Positions 50,828 through 60,531 of a stretch of DNA of 64,000 nucleotides are shown one piece after another. The position numbers and the translations under genes are program-made. The DNA is taken from NCBI GenBank assembly GCA_902515765.1, contig CABXVZ010000003.1, forward strand, positions 1 to 64,000, in the 5' to 3' direction. Under the pieces are notes generated by a model. It saw only the letters and a list, made by a program, of their open reading frames with translations, did not search any database and was not told the origin of the DNA. The DNA comes from an uncultured Alphaproteobacteria bacterium. GTDB lineage: Bacteria; Pseudomonadota; Alphaproteobacteria; HIMB59. Position 1 is the stretch's first letter, and each line of letters starts with the position of its first letter.

Positions 50828-51097
50828 TTAAATAATTAAATATTTTGTCACGGCTAAAGATACTTTCAATTCCCTACATCTATCTAATGCTATAGCAGGG
50901 GTGATTTGGGGGTATACCCCTATCCTATAATTGTAATTGTAGCCATTTTCCTTGTAGTTAAAGTAAAATGTTTTAACGCCTGTAGATCTAACATCAATGT
51001 TAAGACCTTTTAGCTCTTTGTGATAATACCTAATTCTTTTTTCAGGTTTAGGTATCTTGTTAATACTTCCCTTGTTGAACTCAATATATTTAGTCAT
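50828..51097 (-). pseudogene. Truncated P4-type tyrosine integrase (arm-binding domain only)
   Basis: 89 aa where about 400 are expected. MTKYIEFNKGSINKIPKPEKRIRYYHKELKGLNIDVRSTGVKTFYFNYKENG..RIGVYPQITPAIALDRCREL matches the N-terminal DUF4102 arm-DNA-binding domain of tRNA-associated integrases; the core-binding and catalytic RHRHY parts are absent and the next gene follows immediately. It lies about 200 bp from the tRNA-Lys 3' end, the normal place for the island's own integrase. The element is therefore stuck in place. Confidence 0.85.
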
Positions 51098-51208
51098 AGC
51101 TTCTACCTTTCTTTAAAGGCTTATGGGAAATTCTGTTCTGACTTAAAATCACTTCCATAGTTATTGTCATAAAAGCGTTGGGGGTGTGCTTAGAATCTCA
51201 GTACACCC

Positions 51209-51221
51209 TCAGTCCACCTTT
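51209..51221 (+). repeat. Candidate integrase arm-type site, right end
   Basis: TCAGTCCACCTTT, identical to 43892-43904 near the opposite end, with a degenerate second copy just before it (AGTACACCC). It sits between the integrase remnant and the tRNA-Lys gene. The surrounding 51098-51298 region has no genes. Confidence 0.5.
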
Positions 51222-51295
51222 GTAGAGAACAGTCATTCTTTTGGGGGATAAGATCTCAATACTTTGTGCAAGTTTCTCACCACTTTCTAATCAGA

Positions 51296-51344
51296 AAGTG
51301 GTGAGCCCAACAGGATTCGAACCTGTGACACCCTGATTAAAAGT
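51296..51344 (-). repeat. Right attachment repeat inside tRNA-Lys
   Basis: The tRNA-proximal member of the exact 49-bp direct repeat (other copy 43775-43823). It runs from just outside the CCA end into the anticodon loop of the intact tRNA-Lys gene, which the integrated element therefore leaves functional. Confidence 0.9.
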
Positions 51345-51374
51345 CAGGTGCTCTACCAGCTGAGCTATGGGCCC
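51299..51374 (-). tRNA. tRNA-Lys (anticodon TTT)
   Basis: 76 nt with a complete cloverleaf on the minus strand: acceptor GGGCCCA / TGGGCTC (one G-T pair), D-arm GCTCAGCTGGTAGAGC, anticodon stem CCTGA/TCAGG around CTTTTAA, T-arm ACAGG-TTCGAAT-CCTGT, and encoded CCA. It serves as the integration site of the 43.8-51.3 kb island. Confidence 0.97.
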
Positions 51375-51393
51375 GTATAGAAATGTGAACATT

Positions 51394-51882
51394 TCAAATT
51401 TTTGATAAGAAATCAAGAACTGGTTTAGGAACACTTTTTGAAATATCACCACCCAGTTTATGAATCTCTTTGATAAACCTAGAGGAAATAAAATGATATT
51501 TTTCAGCTGACATTAGAAAAATAGTTTCTATTTCATTGTCTATTGTTCTGTTCATACCTGTCATTAAAAATTCATATTCAAAGTCTGAGACAGCTCTCAA
51601 ACCTCTGATTATTAGAGATGCTTTCTTTGATTTAACATAATGTACCAATAAATTATCAAATTTTTCTATTTCAATTTTTTTTTGAAAATCATCAGGAAGT
51701 GATTGGATTGTTTTTTTGATTAAATCCAATCGGTCATTGATAGAGATCATATGATCTTTAGATTTATTATCTGATACAGCAATTATTAGTTTATCAACAA
51801 CATTCAGGCTTCTTTGAATGATATCAACGTGCCCCAAAGTTATCGGGTCAAAAGAACCAGGATAAATTCCAATTTTTGACAT
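51394..51882 (-). CDS. coaD: Phosphopantetheine adenylyltransferase
   Basis: 162 aa. GIYPGSFDPITLGHVDIIQRS contains the nucleotidyltransferase TxGH motif (here TLGH), RGLRAVSDFEYEFLMTGMNR is the substrate loop, and FISSRFIKEIHKLGGDISKSVP the C-terminal ISSTxVRE-like motif. Catalyses the fourth step of CoA synthesis, forming dephospho-CoA from 4'-phosphopantetheine and ATP. It follows gyrA after 2 bp, a gene order seen in Alphaproteobacteria. Full length. Confidence 0.95.
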   Translation of the reverse strand: MSKIGIYPGSFDPITLGHVDIIQRSLNVVDKLIIAVSDNKSKDHMISINDRLDLIKKTIQSLPDDFQKKIEIEKFDNLLVHYVKSKKASLIIRGLRAVSDFEYEFLMTGMNRTIDNEIETIFLMSAEKYHFISSRFIKEIHKLGGDISKSVPKPVLDFLSKI

Positions 51883-51884
51883 TT

Positions 51885-54551
51885 TTAATCTTCTAATCTA
51901 GCAACTGATACGATTTTTTCTTTAGAGTCAACTTTAAACACGGATACTCCTTGAGAGACTCGACCAACTACTCTTATATTTTCTCCCACATTACACCTTA
52001 ATAATTTACCAGTATCTGAAATCAAAGCTATATTATCTTCTAAATTAACTTTAAGAGATTGAATAACTCTGCCATTTTTTGGGGTTATTGTAATATTAGT
52101 AACTCCAGAACCCCCTCTATTAGTAATACGATATTCATATGCAGAACTTAATTTACCATAGCCATTTTCTGTAATAGATAAGAGAAACTCTTCTGTATCA
52201 GCTAATTCCTTAAATTTTTTGTTAATTTTTGATGGATCTTTTTTTGCTTCACTCTTAGCTTTTAAATAAGACTCTCTAACATCAATGGAAATTTTGTTAT
52301 GAAGTAAACTTGAGATGGACACAACTTTGTCATCTTTGGCTAACTTAATTCCTCTTACACCCGCAGAACCCAAACCAGAGAACTCTCTTAAATCTTTAGT
52401 TGCAAAACGAATAGATTTTCCATTTGTGGTTGCTAACTGCACATCATCATTTTCTATAACTGAAATTACGCCAATTAAACGATCTCCAGTTTTAAGTTTA
52501 ATAGCTGTTTTACCAGATCTAGATAATTTACGTGTACCACTCATCGCTACATCTTTTAATTTATTTTTTCGAATATTTCCCAAGCTAGTGGCAAAAACCA
52601 AATTATAGTTTTCAAAGTCACCTATGTCTTTTGGAAGTGTTAAAATAGATGAAAGTTTTTCATTTTTGGAAATAGGTATTAAATTAACTATAGCTTTACC
52701 TCTAGATGTAGGGGTGCCAGCAGGTAATTCATATGCCTTCATTGAATAAACTTTACCAACAGAAGTGAAGAATAATATCGTGTCTCTTGTTGTAGCCGCA
52801 AAAACCTGTTCTAGAAAATCTTCATCTCTAGTAGTCATAGCATTTTTACCTTTACCGCCTCTTTTTTGGACTTTGTAAGAGGATTTAAGTACGCGTTTAA
52901 TATAACCCTGATGAGAAACTGTAACTACAACATCTTCCTCAACTATTAAATCTTCCGTATCAACTTCTTCTAAGTCATGCTTTTGAATTTCAGTTTTTCT
53001 AGGTGTTGCAAAATTATTTTTAATTTCTATCAGTTCATCTTTTAAAACTTTTAATAATTGTTTATTAGAATTTAGAATTTTTAAGTAGCCATTAATATCA
53101 TCAATCAAAGATTTTAAGTTATTAAAGAGATCGTCTCTTTCTAGAGCTGTAAGTTTTTGTAATCTTAATTCCAGAATAGCTTTTGCCTGGTCTTCGTCTA
53201 AAGAAATCTTTGATGAAGAAGATTTAAAACTAGGATTAATTAACTTTATATATTGCGTAATATTAGATTTTGCAGTCCATTTAGTAGAAAGTAATTTTGT
53301 TTTAGCTTCAGCTGGATTTTTAGACTTTTTAATTAAATTAATAATTGTGTCAATGTTATTAACCGCAATTGATAATCCTATTAGGATGTTGGCCTTTTCT
53401 CTTGCCTTATTAAGTTTAAATACCGTTCTTTTAGTAATGACATCTTTTCTAAAATCTATGAAATAAGATAAACCATCTTGTAATGTAATAGTTACAGGTT
53501 TGGTTTCTTTTAAAGCTAGCATGTTACTACTAAAAGAAGATTTTAATGGAGTATATTGAAATAGTTGATTTTTAATAATTTCTGGGACAGCTGAAGATTT
53601 TAATTCTACAACAATTCTCACACCTTCTTTGTTAGACTCATCACGGATATCACTAATCCCTTCAATAGTTTTATTATTAACCACATCAGCAATTCTTTCT
53701 AAAAGCTTTGATTTATTTTGTAGATAAGGAATTTCAGTAATTACTATTGCATTTCTAGTTTTAATTTTTTCTTCATGAAGTTTTGATAATACTGTAACGC
53801 TCCCTCTACCTGTTTCATACATTGAATTTAGTCCAGCAGTGCCAGAGATAATAGCACCAGTAGGAAAATCAGGGCCTTTAACTATCTTATGAAGTTGCTT
53901 TGATGTCGTATCTGGTTCATCAACTAAAAGAAGAGTTGCATCAATAATTTCACCTAAATTATGAGGTGGAATGTTTGTAGCCATACCAACAGCAATACCA
54001 CTCGCTCCATTAACGAAAATATTTGGAAATCTTGATGGAAGAAATTTTGGTTCTGTTAACGTCTCGTCGTAATTGGGGCGAAGTTGAACAGTTTCATATT
54101 CTAACTCCTCTAACATAAATGAAGATACTTTATCGAGTCTAGCTTCTGTATATCTCATAGCTGCTGCTGGGTCACCGTCCATAGAGCCATAATTGCCCTG
54201 ACCATCAATTAATGGAAGTCGCATAGTAAAATCTTGAGCCATACGAACCATAGCCTCATAAATCGAAGAATCACCATGTGGATGATACTTTCCCATAACG
54301 TCTCCAACTATTCTTGCAGATTTTTTGTAGGGTTTATTATGATGATAGGAAGCCTCATACATAGAATAAAGAATTCTTCTATGCACTGGCTTTAATCCAT
54401 CTCTCATATCTGGTAAAGCCCGAGATACAATTACACTCATGGCGTAATCTAAATAACTTTTTTCTAATTCATCGGTAATACTAATATTAGGATAAACGTT
54501 GGTGTCCAATACATCTAACTGCTTTGAAATTGTTTTTTTCTTCTTTGCCAA
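51885..54551 (-). CDS. gyrA: DNA gyrase subunit A
   Basis: 888 aa. The breakage-reunion domain has the active-site Tyr134 in AMRYTEARL and the helix [21 protein letters not shown], in which Ser95 and Glu99 align with E. coli Ser83 and Asp87 (Glu replaces Asp). The C-terminal beta-pinwheel begins after about residue 520 and contains the GyrA box QKRGGKG, which separates it from ParC. Introduces negative supercoils with GyrB. Co-directional with ssb upstream and coaD downstream. Confidence 0.96.
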   Translation of the reverse strand: MAKKKKTISKQLDVLDTNVYPNISITDELEKSYLDYAMSVIVSRALPDMRDGLKPVHRRILYSMYEASYHHNKPYKKSARIVGDVMGKYHPHGDSSIYEAMVRMAQDFTMRLPLIDGQGNYGSMDGDPAAAMRYTEARLDKVSSFMLEELEYETVQLRPNYDETLTEPKFLPSRFPNIFVNGASGIAVGMATNIPPHNLGEIIDATLLLVDEPDTTSKQLHKIVKGPDFPTGAIISGTAGLNSMYETGRGSVTVLSKLHEEKIKTRNAIVITEIPYLQNKSKLLERIADVVNNKTIEGISDIRDESNKEGVRIVVELKSSAVPEIIKNQLFQYTPLKSSFSSNMLALKETKPVTITLQDGLSYFIDFRKDVITKRTVFKLNKAREKANILIGLSIAVNNIDTIINLIKKSKNPAEAKTKLLSTKWTAKSNITQYIKLINPSFKSSSSKISLDEDQAKAILELRLQKLTALERDDLFNNLKSLIDDINGYLKILNSNKQLLKVLKDELIEIKNNFATPRKTEIQKHDLEEVDTEDLIVEEDVVVTVSHQGYIKRVLKSSYKVQKRGGKGKNAMTTRDEDFLEQVFAATTRDTILFFTSVGKVYSMKAYELPAGTPTSRGKAIVNLIPISKNEKLSSILTLPKDIGDFENYNLVFATSLGNIRKNKLKDVAMSGTRKLSRSGKTAIKLKTGDRLIGVISVIENDDVQLATTNGKSIRFATKDLREFSGLGSAGVRGIKLAKDDKVVSISSLLHNKISIDVRESYLKAKSEAKKDPSKINKKFKELADTEEFLLSITENGYGKLSSAYEYRITNRGGSGVTNITITPKNGRVIQSLKVNLEDNIALISDTGKLLRCNVGENIRVVGRVSQGVSVFKVDSKEKIVSVARLED

Positions 54552-54560
54552 TGATTTTAT

Positions 54561-55028
54561 TTAAAAAGGAATATCATCATCAAGTTGTTCAGCTGTAGAG
54601 TTATCTGAACCACCTAAAGCTTCATCAGCTGCAGATTCTAACTGATTAGTATTTTCTTCGGTGACTGGAGATTGAGAACGTGAATCTAGCATCGTCATTA
54701 CACCAGAATAATTTGGGACTACTACCTCTGTGGTGTATTTATCAATGCCGTTATTATCTGTCCATTTACGAGTTTGTAATTGTCCTTCAATATAAACTTT
54801 GGAGCCTTTTTTTAGATATTTCTCACAAATATCAGCTAGTTTATCGTTAAAAACAACTACCCTATGCCATTCAGTCTTGTCTTCTAACTGTTGTGTCTCT
54901 TTATTCCTATATTTTGTTGATGTAGCAATAGAGAAACTAGCAAGTCGAGAACCTGCCGACGTAGCTCTAATGTCGGGATCTTTACCCAGGTTACCAAGAA
55001 GAATTACTTTATTTACTGATCCAGCCAT
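54561..55028 (-). CDS. ssb: Single-stranded DNA-binding protein
   Basis: 155 aa. OB-fold domain at residues 1-112 (MAGSVNKVILLGNLGKDPDIR, FSIATSTKYRNKETQQLEDKTEWHRVVVF, LKKGSKVYIEGQLQTRKWTDNNGIDKYTTEVV), an acidic/polar linker and the conserved C-terminal tip DDDIPF used to recruit repair and replication proteins. Divergent from uvrA across 56 bp, the usual ssb-uvrA arrangement. Confidence 0.96.
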   Translation of the reverse strand: MAGSVNKVILLGNLGKDPDIRATSAGSRLASFSIATSTKYRNKETQQLEDKTEWHRVVVFNDKLADICEKYLKKGSKVYIEGQLQTRKWTDNNGIDKYTTEVVVPNYSGVMTMLDSRSQSPVTEENTNQLESAADEALGGSDNSTAEQLDDDIPF

Positions 55029-55084
55029 GATTTTTTTAATAAAAATATAATATATATTAATTCAACATTTTTGAAACTTAATTA

Positions 55085-57886
55085 ATGAAAAATCAGTCAC
55101 CTCTTACTCACATTATTGTTCATAATGCTCATGAACATAATCTTAAAAATATAAATCTTAGTTTACCAAAAAATAAATTAGTTGTGATTACTGGTGTAAG
55201 TGGATCAGGAAAGTCAACTTTAGCTTTCGATACAATCTACGCAGAAGGCCAAAGAAAATATATCGAATCACTTAGTGCCTATGCGAGACAGTTCTTAGAT
55301 ATGATGGATAAACCCAAGGTTGATAAAATTGAAGGATTATCTCCAGCTATTTCTATAGATCAAAAAACAACTTCAAAAAATCCTCGATCCACTGTTGGAA
55401 CAGTAACAGAAATATATGATTACCTGAGAGTGCTCTATGCAAGAGTGGGAATACCCTACTCACCTGCAACTGGAAAACCTATTAGAGGTCTAACGAGCTC
55501 TGAAATAATAGATGAAATTGAAAGTAAATTTTTAGAACAAAAAATAATGATTATGTCTCCTTTAATAAAAGGAAGAAAAGGGGAATATAAAAAATTATTT
55601 GATGAATATTTTAAAAAAGGATATGAAAGATTTTTTATAAATCAAAAAGTTTATCAAAAAAATGAAATTCCAGAGTTAAGTAAAAATTATAAACATAGTA
55701 TTAGTGTTATAATTGACAGAATTATACCTTCTCTAGAGAATAGAGATAGATTGGCTAATAGTATTGAAATTAGCTTAAGTGAAAGTAATGGTAGTGTTGA
55801 AGTCTATAGTGTTGAAACTGAGGATTTAATAAATTTTTCAAATAAATTTATGTGCCCTGTTAGTGGTTTTAGTATTGATGAAATTGAACCAAGATTATTT
55901 AGCTTTAATAATCCTTATGGTGCTTGTAAAAAATGTGATGGTCTAGGTGAGGTTGATGCATTTGATGAAGACATTCTAATACCTGATAAAAATTTAAGTT
56001 TTAATGATAACGCTGTAAATTTTTGGTCAGAAAAAGCTAAATCAAGAATAAATCCAAAATTAAAAAAACTATTTCAATCCAAGAAATATGAAAAAATAAT
56101 ATGGTCAAAGTTACCAAAAGTATTTCAAAATGAAGTACTCTTTGGAGGTAAAGATTTTGAAGGATTAATAAATATTATGGATAATATTTATGATGGAACA
56201 TCCAGTTGGTGGAGGCAATGGGAACTAGAAAAATTTAGAAATTCTAAAATTTGTAAAGAGTGCCTGGGCAAAAGATTAAATGAAAAGGCACTATGCGTAA
56301 AAGTTAACGAATTAAATATCAGTGATTTTACTTCACTGAGTATTAATGAGTCACTTAATTGGATAAATAAATTTGAAAATAATTTATCCGAACAAAAAAA
56401 AATGATTGCAGCACCACTCAAGAAAGAAATATATTCTAGATTAAATTTTTTAAATGAAGTGGGATTAAACTATTTAAGCCTATCAAGAAAAAGCTCTACA
56501 CTTTCAGGTGGAGAGTCGCAAAGAATAAGACTAGCAAGTCAGATTGGTTCGGGATTAACTGGAGTAACTTATGTTCTTGATGAGCCTTCTATAGGCTTAC
56601 ATCAAAGAGATAACCAAAAATTAATAAATACTCTAAAAAACTTAAGAGATTTAGGAAATTCAATAATTGTTGTTGAGCACGATGAAGACATAATTAAGGA
56701 AGCAGACTATGTAGTTGATATTGGAAGGTACGCAGGTATTAATGGAGGAAGTATAGTTGCAGAAGGTAGCTTTGATATGGTCTTAAGAAGTTCGAACAGC
56801 TTAACCGGAGACTATATAAAAGGATTAAATACAAGATATCCAAGCTCCATTAACAAAAAAATATCTCAAGATTTTATTGAAATTAAAAAAGCTCATGGAA
56901 ATAATTTAAAAGAAGTAGATGTAAAATTTCCACTAGGAAAATTTATTGCAGTAACTGGTGTTTCAGGAAGTGGAAAATCTACTTTGATTAACGAAACATT
57001 ATATGGAGCAACAAATAATAGGATTTACGAAAAAATAATTAAAACACTTCCTTATAAAGACATCAAAGGTATTGAGAATATAGATAAGGTGATAAATATT
57101 GACCAATCGCCTATTGGAAGAACGCCACGCTCAAATCCGGCCACCTATGTAGGATTATTTACTCCTATTAGAGAATGGTTTGCAAACTTACCAGAAGCCA
57201 AGGTAAAAGGGTTTAAACCAGGAAGATTTTCTTTTAATGTGAAAGGTGGAAGATGTGAAAGTTGTGAAGGAGATGGTCTTAAAAAAATTGAAATGCACTT
57301 CTTGGCTCCAGTATACGTAAAATGTGAAGTCTGTGATGGAAAAAGATACAATAAAGAAACTTTAGCAGTTCAGTATAAATCAAAAAATATAAGTGATATA
57401 CTTAATATGACAGTTGATGACGCATGTGAATTTTTCTCATCTAATCCTCAAGTATTTTCTAAGTTAAAAACACTTAATGATGTTGGGCTAGGTTATATCT
57501 CTATAGGTCAAGCCGCTACTACATTATCTGGAGGTGAAGCTCAAAGAATTAAACTTTCCAAGGAGTTGTCAAAAAGACAAACAGGTAAAACACTTTATAT
57601 TTTAGATGAACCCACTACTGGTTTACACTTTGATGATATTAAGAAACTTTTAGAAATTCTTCACAAACTAGTCTCTTATGGAAATACTGTTATTGTAATC
57701 GAACACAACTTAGATGTCGTGAACACCAGTGATTGGATAATTGATTTAGGTCCAGAAGGTGGAGAAAAAGGTGGTCAAATACTCTTTGAAGGTCTTCCTA
57801 AAGACATAATTAAAAGAAAAGAAAATCAAACAGGTATTTATTTAAAAAAATATCAGGAATCTCTTGCTTTAAGTACAGCCTCGTAA
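55085..57886 (+). CDS. uvrA: Excinuclease ABC subunit A
   Basis: 933 aa. Two ABC ATPase modules, each with Walker A GVSGSGKST (near residues 36 and 635), LSGGE signatures (LSGGESQRIRLA and LSGGEAQRIKLS) and Walker B VLDEPSIGLHQRD / ILDEPTTGLHFDD. Zinc modules include CKKCDGLG and CESCEGDG...CEVCDGKRYN. Damage-recognition subunit of nucleotide excision repair. Its 3' end overlaps the convergent secF gene by 34 bp. Confidence 0.97.
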   Translation: MKNQSPLTHIIVHNAHEHNLKNINLSLPKNKLVVITGVSGSGKSTLAFDTIYAEGQRKYIESLSAYARQFLDMMDKPKVDKIEGLSPAISIDQKTTSKNPRSTVGTVTEIYDYLRVLYARVGIPYSPATGKPIRGLTSSEIIDEIESKFLEQKIMIMSPLIKGRKGEYKKLFDEYFKKGYERFFINQKVYQKNEIPELSKNYKHSISVIIDRIIPSLENRDRLANSIEISLSESNGSVEVYSVETEDLINFSNKFMCPVSGFSIDEIEPRLFSFNNPYGACKKCDGLGEVDAFDEDILIPDKNLSFNDNAVNFWSEKAKSRINPKLKKLFQSKKYEKIIWSKLPKVFQNEVLFGGKDFEGLINIMDNIYDGTSSWWRQWELEKFRNSKICKECLGKRLNEKALCVKVNELNISDFTSLSINESLNWINKFENNLSEQKKMIAAPLKKEIYSRLNFLNEVGLNYLSLSRKSSTLSGGESQRIRLASQIGSGLTGVTYVLDEPSIGLHQRDNQKLINTLKNLRDLGNSIIVVEHDEDIIKEADYVVDIGRYAGINGGSIVAEGSFDMVLRSSNSLTGDYIKGLNTRYPSSINKKISQDFIEIKKAHGNNLKEVDVKFPLGKFIAVTGVSGSGKSTLINETLYGATNNRIYEKIIKTLPYKDIKGIENIDKVINIDQSPIGRTPRSNPATYVGLFTPIREWFANLPEAKVKGFKPGRFSFNVKGGRCESCEGDGLKKIEMHFLAPVYVKCEVCDGKRYNKETLAVQYKSKNISDILNMTVDDACEFFSSNPQVFSKLKTLNDVGLGYISIGQAATTLSGGEAQRIKLSKELSKRQTGKTLYILDEPTTGLHFDDIKKLLEILHKLVSYGNTVIVIEHNLDVVNTSDWIIDLGPEGGEKGGQILFEGLPKDIIKRKENQTGIYLKKYQESLALSTAS

Positions 57887-58725
57887 TTAAGATCCCCTAC
57901 TATACCCAATACAAGAAATAACGAAGAATAGGTTCCTATTAAAACACCAAATATAAAAACAATAGGCATTTCTGTTAAATTTACAGGAGCTAAGATTACT
58001 AAACAAATTAATGCAAGAATTGTTGTGAAACTCGTTAAGATAGTTCTTCTTAAATTAAGTTTAATTGAATTATTCACATTTAATTCAAAACTATTCTTAT
58101 TATTTTCATCAGAGGTGATAGTTCTCAATCTATCAAATAAAACTATTGTATCATTGATACTATAGCCTGCTATTAAAAGTAAGGCTGCGATCATGGTTAA
58201 ATTGAATTCAATATTGAAAAGAGACATAAATCCAATAGCTATAAAAACATCATGAATTAAAGCAAAAATACCTGAAGCTGCAAATTGCCAATCAAATCTA
58301 ATCCATATATAAAATGCTATTACTAATAAAGATGAAGCAAGCGCATATATAGAATTTTTAATAAGTTCATTACTGAATGTTGGTTCCATATATTCAGATA
58401 AGAGAATTTTCATATCAGGATTTTCATTAATAACTTTATTAATTTCTTCAATAAATGTTGGATTATTCGGACCAGTCTCAATTCTAATAGTGTAGACATC
58501 ACTACCTATTTCCTTTTTGATTAAAATTTCTCTATCAGAATCAAGAATATCAAAAATTTGAGATATTTGGTTACTTTCTAATTGAGTTTTAACTTCAAAG
58601 TTTAGTCCTCCCTTAAAATCTATACCTAAATTTAAACCCTTAAAAAATATAACTATTATTGTGAATAATAGCAGTAGTGTAGAAATGATATAAGATTTAT
58701 TTTTAAATAAGTAAAAATTTATCAT
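57853..58725 (-). CDS. secF: Protein translocase subunit SecF
   Basis: 290 aa. First helix followed by the GLNLGIDFKGGLNFEV motif, a periplasmic P1-like domain, then five helices with IHDVFIAIGFMSLF and LLIAGYSINDTIVLFDRLR. Works with SecD and YajC to use proton-motive force in late protein export. The start overlaps the secD stop by 4 bp, so the two are translationally coupled. Short, as usual for alphaproteobacterial SecF. Confidence 0.95.
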   Translation of the reverse strand: MINFYLFKNKSYIISTLLLLFTIIVIFFKGLNLGIDFKGGLNFEVKTQLESNQISQIFDILDSDREILIKKEIGSDVYTIRIETGPNNPTFIEEINKVINENPDMKILLSEYMEPTFSNELIKNSIYALASSLLVIAFYIWIRFDWQFAASGIFALIHDVFIAIGFMSLFNIEFNLTMIAALLLIAGYSINDTIVLFDRLRTITSDENNKNSFELNVNNSIKLNLRRTILTSFTTILALICLVILAPVNLTEMPIVFIFGVLIGTYSSLFLVLGIVGDLNYEAVLKARDS

Positions 58726-60179
58726 TTTTGAAGTCCTAGATATTTTTCAGGGGTTGCGTTTAAAAAGAATTTTAAAATAATGTAGGTAACAATTAAGGAA
58801 GATATAATTCCAATTATTAATGAAATTGAGAAACCTCTAATCGGCCCAAAACCGAAAGCAAAAAGAAATATAGCAGCAAAAAGGGTTGTAAAATTTGAGT
58901 CTAGAATAGTTATATATGCAGCATTAAAACCATCGCTCTTTGGATTATCTGATTTTAATTTGAAGTTTTCTCTTATTCTTTCAAAAATTAATACATTAGC
59001 ATCTACACACATACCAATTGTTAAAACAATTCCTATTACACCTGGTAGCGTCAAAGTGGTTTTTAATAATGACATGAGTGCAAATAAAAGACCTAAACAG
59101 CTTATGATCGTGATCACTGTAAAGAGACCTGATATCTTGTAATAGATGATCATGAAAAGTGTGATGGCTATCAAAGCAATTACAGATGCATAAACACCTT
59201 TTCTAACTCCCTCTTTGCCAAGAGTTGGTCCAATTTGCTTTTCTTGTATAATAGTAATGTCTGTTGGCAGAGAGCCAGACTTTAAGATAATAGCTAAATT
59301 GTTAGCAGATTCATTAGAAAATCCACCAGATATTTGACCACTGCCGCCAGTAATAGCTTCTCTAATTACAGGAGCAGTAATCAAAGCACCATCTAAAACA
59401 ATAGCAAATCGAGTGCCAACATTTTCAGAGGTCATTTGAGCAAATAAATTAGAGCCTTCTTTGTTGAAAGAGAAAGCTACAACAGGTTCGTTTTGATTAT
59501 ACTGCAAAGATGCATCTTGAAGATAATCACCAGTTAAATTTGGTATTTCTTGAACTCTTATTTCTTCACCTGTGTCCTCATTTATAAAAATTTTTGAACT
59601 TACAAGGGATTTTTTTTGTAAATGAAAGGTTAACTTAGCAGTTTTTGAAATCACTTCCTTAACATTGTTATCTAAATTTCCAGGGATTTCTAAAAGTATT
59701 TTATTCAAACCTACTTTTTGAATAGATAATTCCTTATTTCCAAGAAAATCGACTCTAGATCTAACTACTTCTACAGCATTTAAAGTCATATCTGAAAGAG
59801 ATTGATTAAAACTTTTTTTAGATATCTTGTAAGTTATTCCCTCGGGAGATTTATCTTCTACCTCAAGACCAATGTTTTGAAGTAGTATATTATTAATTTT
59901 TTCTAAATCTTGGTTAGATGGAATAAACAAAGTACCTTGATCAATAAATGACTCAACATTGTAGTCATTTTCAAATGCTTGAGAGGTTTTAGTCAGTAAA
60001 TTATCTAGATATTCATCTTCATTTAGTTCTAAGAGATAAGAGTAACCACCTTGTATATCTAATCCAAAATTAATTTTATTGCTATCTTGGTTATCTATAA
60101 AATTTGGCTTTATAAAATAGAAACAAAAAAATACAAGCAATAAAGAAAGCCAAAATCTCCATTCCTTGAGCACTAACAT
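58722..60179 (-). CDS. secD: Protein translocase subunit SecD
   Basis: 485 aa. N-terminal helix, NFGLDIQGGYSYLLEL, a periplasmic domain of about 250 residues (VEVVRSRVDFLGNKELSIQKVG, FAIVLDGALITAPVIREAITGGSGQISGGF) and six C-terminal helices with GMCVDANVLIFERIRE, the conserved Asp-containing segment used in proton coupling. Located between yajC and secF, as in many bacteria. Confidence 0.96.
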   Translation of the reverse strand: MLVLKEWRFWLSLLLVFFCFYFIKPNFIDNQDSNKINFGLDIQGGYSYLLELNEDEYLDNLLTKTSQAFENDYNVESFIDQGTLFIPSNQDLEKINNILLQNIGLEVEDKSPEGITYKISKKSFNQSLSDMTLNAVEVVRSRVDFLGNKELSIQKVGLNKILLEIPGNLDNNVKEVISKTAKLTFHLQKKSLVSSKIFINEDTGEEIRVQEIPNLTGDYLQDASLQYNQNEPVVAFSFNKEGSNLFAQMTSENVGTRFAIVLDGALITAPVIREAITGGSGQISGGFSNESANNLAIILKSGSLPTDITIIQEKQIGPTLGKEGVRKGVYASVIALIAITLFMIIYYKISGLFTVITIISCLGLLFALMSLLKTTLTLPGVIGIVLTIGMCVDANVLIFERIRENFKLKSDNPKSDGFNAAYITILDSNFTTLFAAIFLFAFGFGPIRGFSISLIIGIISSLIVTYIILKFFLNATPEKYLGLQK

Positions 60180-60198
60180 TTAATTGACTGTATGGGTA

Positions 60199-60462
60199 TT
60201 ACTTTGCAGCTATATCAGCAATCATACCTTTAGCTACTTTGACATTAACATTATCTGCAATTTCAACAGATAGAGTGCCGTCATCATTTACGTAGTGAAT
60301 ACTACCTATAATGCCACCTTGAGTGACAACACGGTCACCTTTTTTTAAGTCAGATATCATTTTTTTATGATCTTTAAGCTTTTTTTGTTGGGGTCTAATA
60401 AGTAAAAAATAAAATACTATAAATATTAGTATTAAGGGTAAAATGCCTGCAAGTTGTTCCAT
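60199..60462 (-). CDS. yajC: Sec translocase accessory protein YajC
   Basis: 87 aa: one N-terminal helix (LAGILPLILIFIVFYFLLIRPQQKKLKDHKKM) ending in the signature RPQQK, then a small soluble domain LKKGDRVVTQGGIIGSIHYV. Accessory subunit of the SecDF complex; first gene of the yajC-secD-secF operon, 19 bp before secD. Confidence 0.95.
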   Translation of the reverse strand: MEQLAGILPLILIFIVFYFLLIRPQQKKLKDHKKMISDLKKGDRVVTQGGIIGSIHYVNDDGTLSVEIADNVNVKVAKGMIADIAAK

Positions 60463-60531
60463 GATTAAAATCCTTTAAAATAATAAAATTAGCATTAAAA
60501 TCTCACAATCATCAATGAAGTCAATAAAAAA

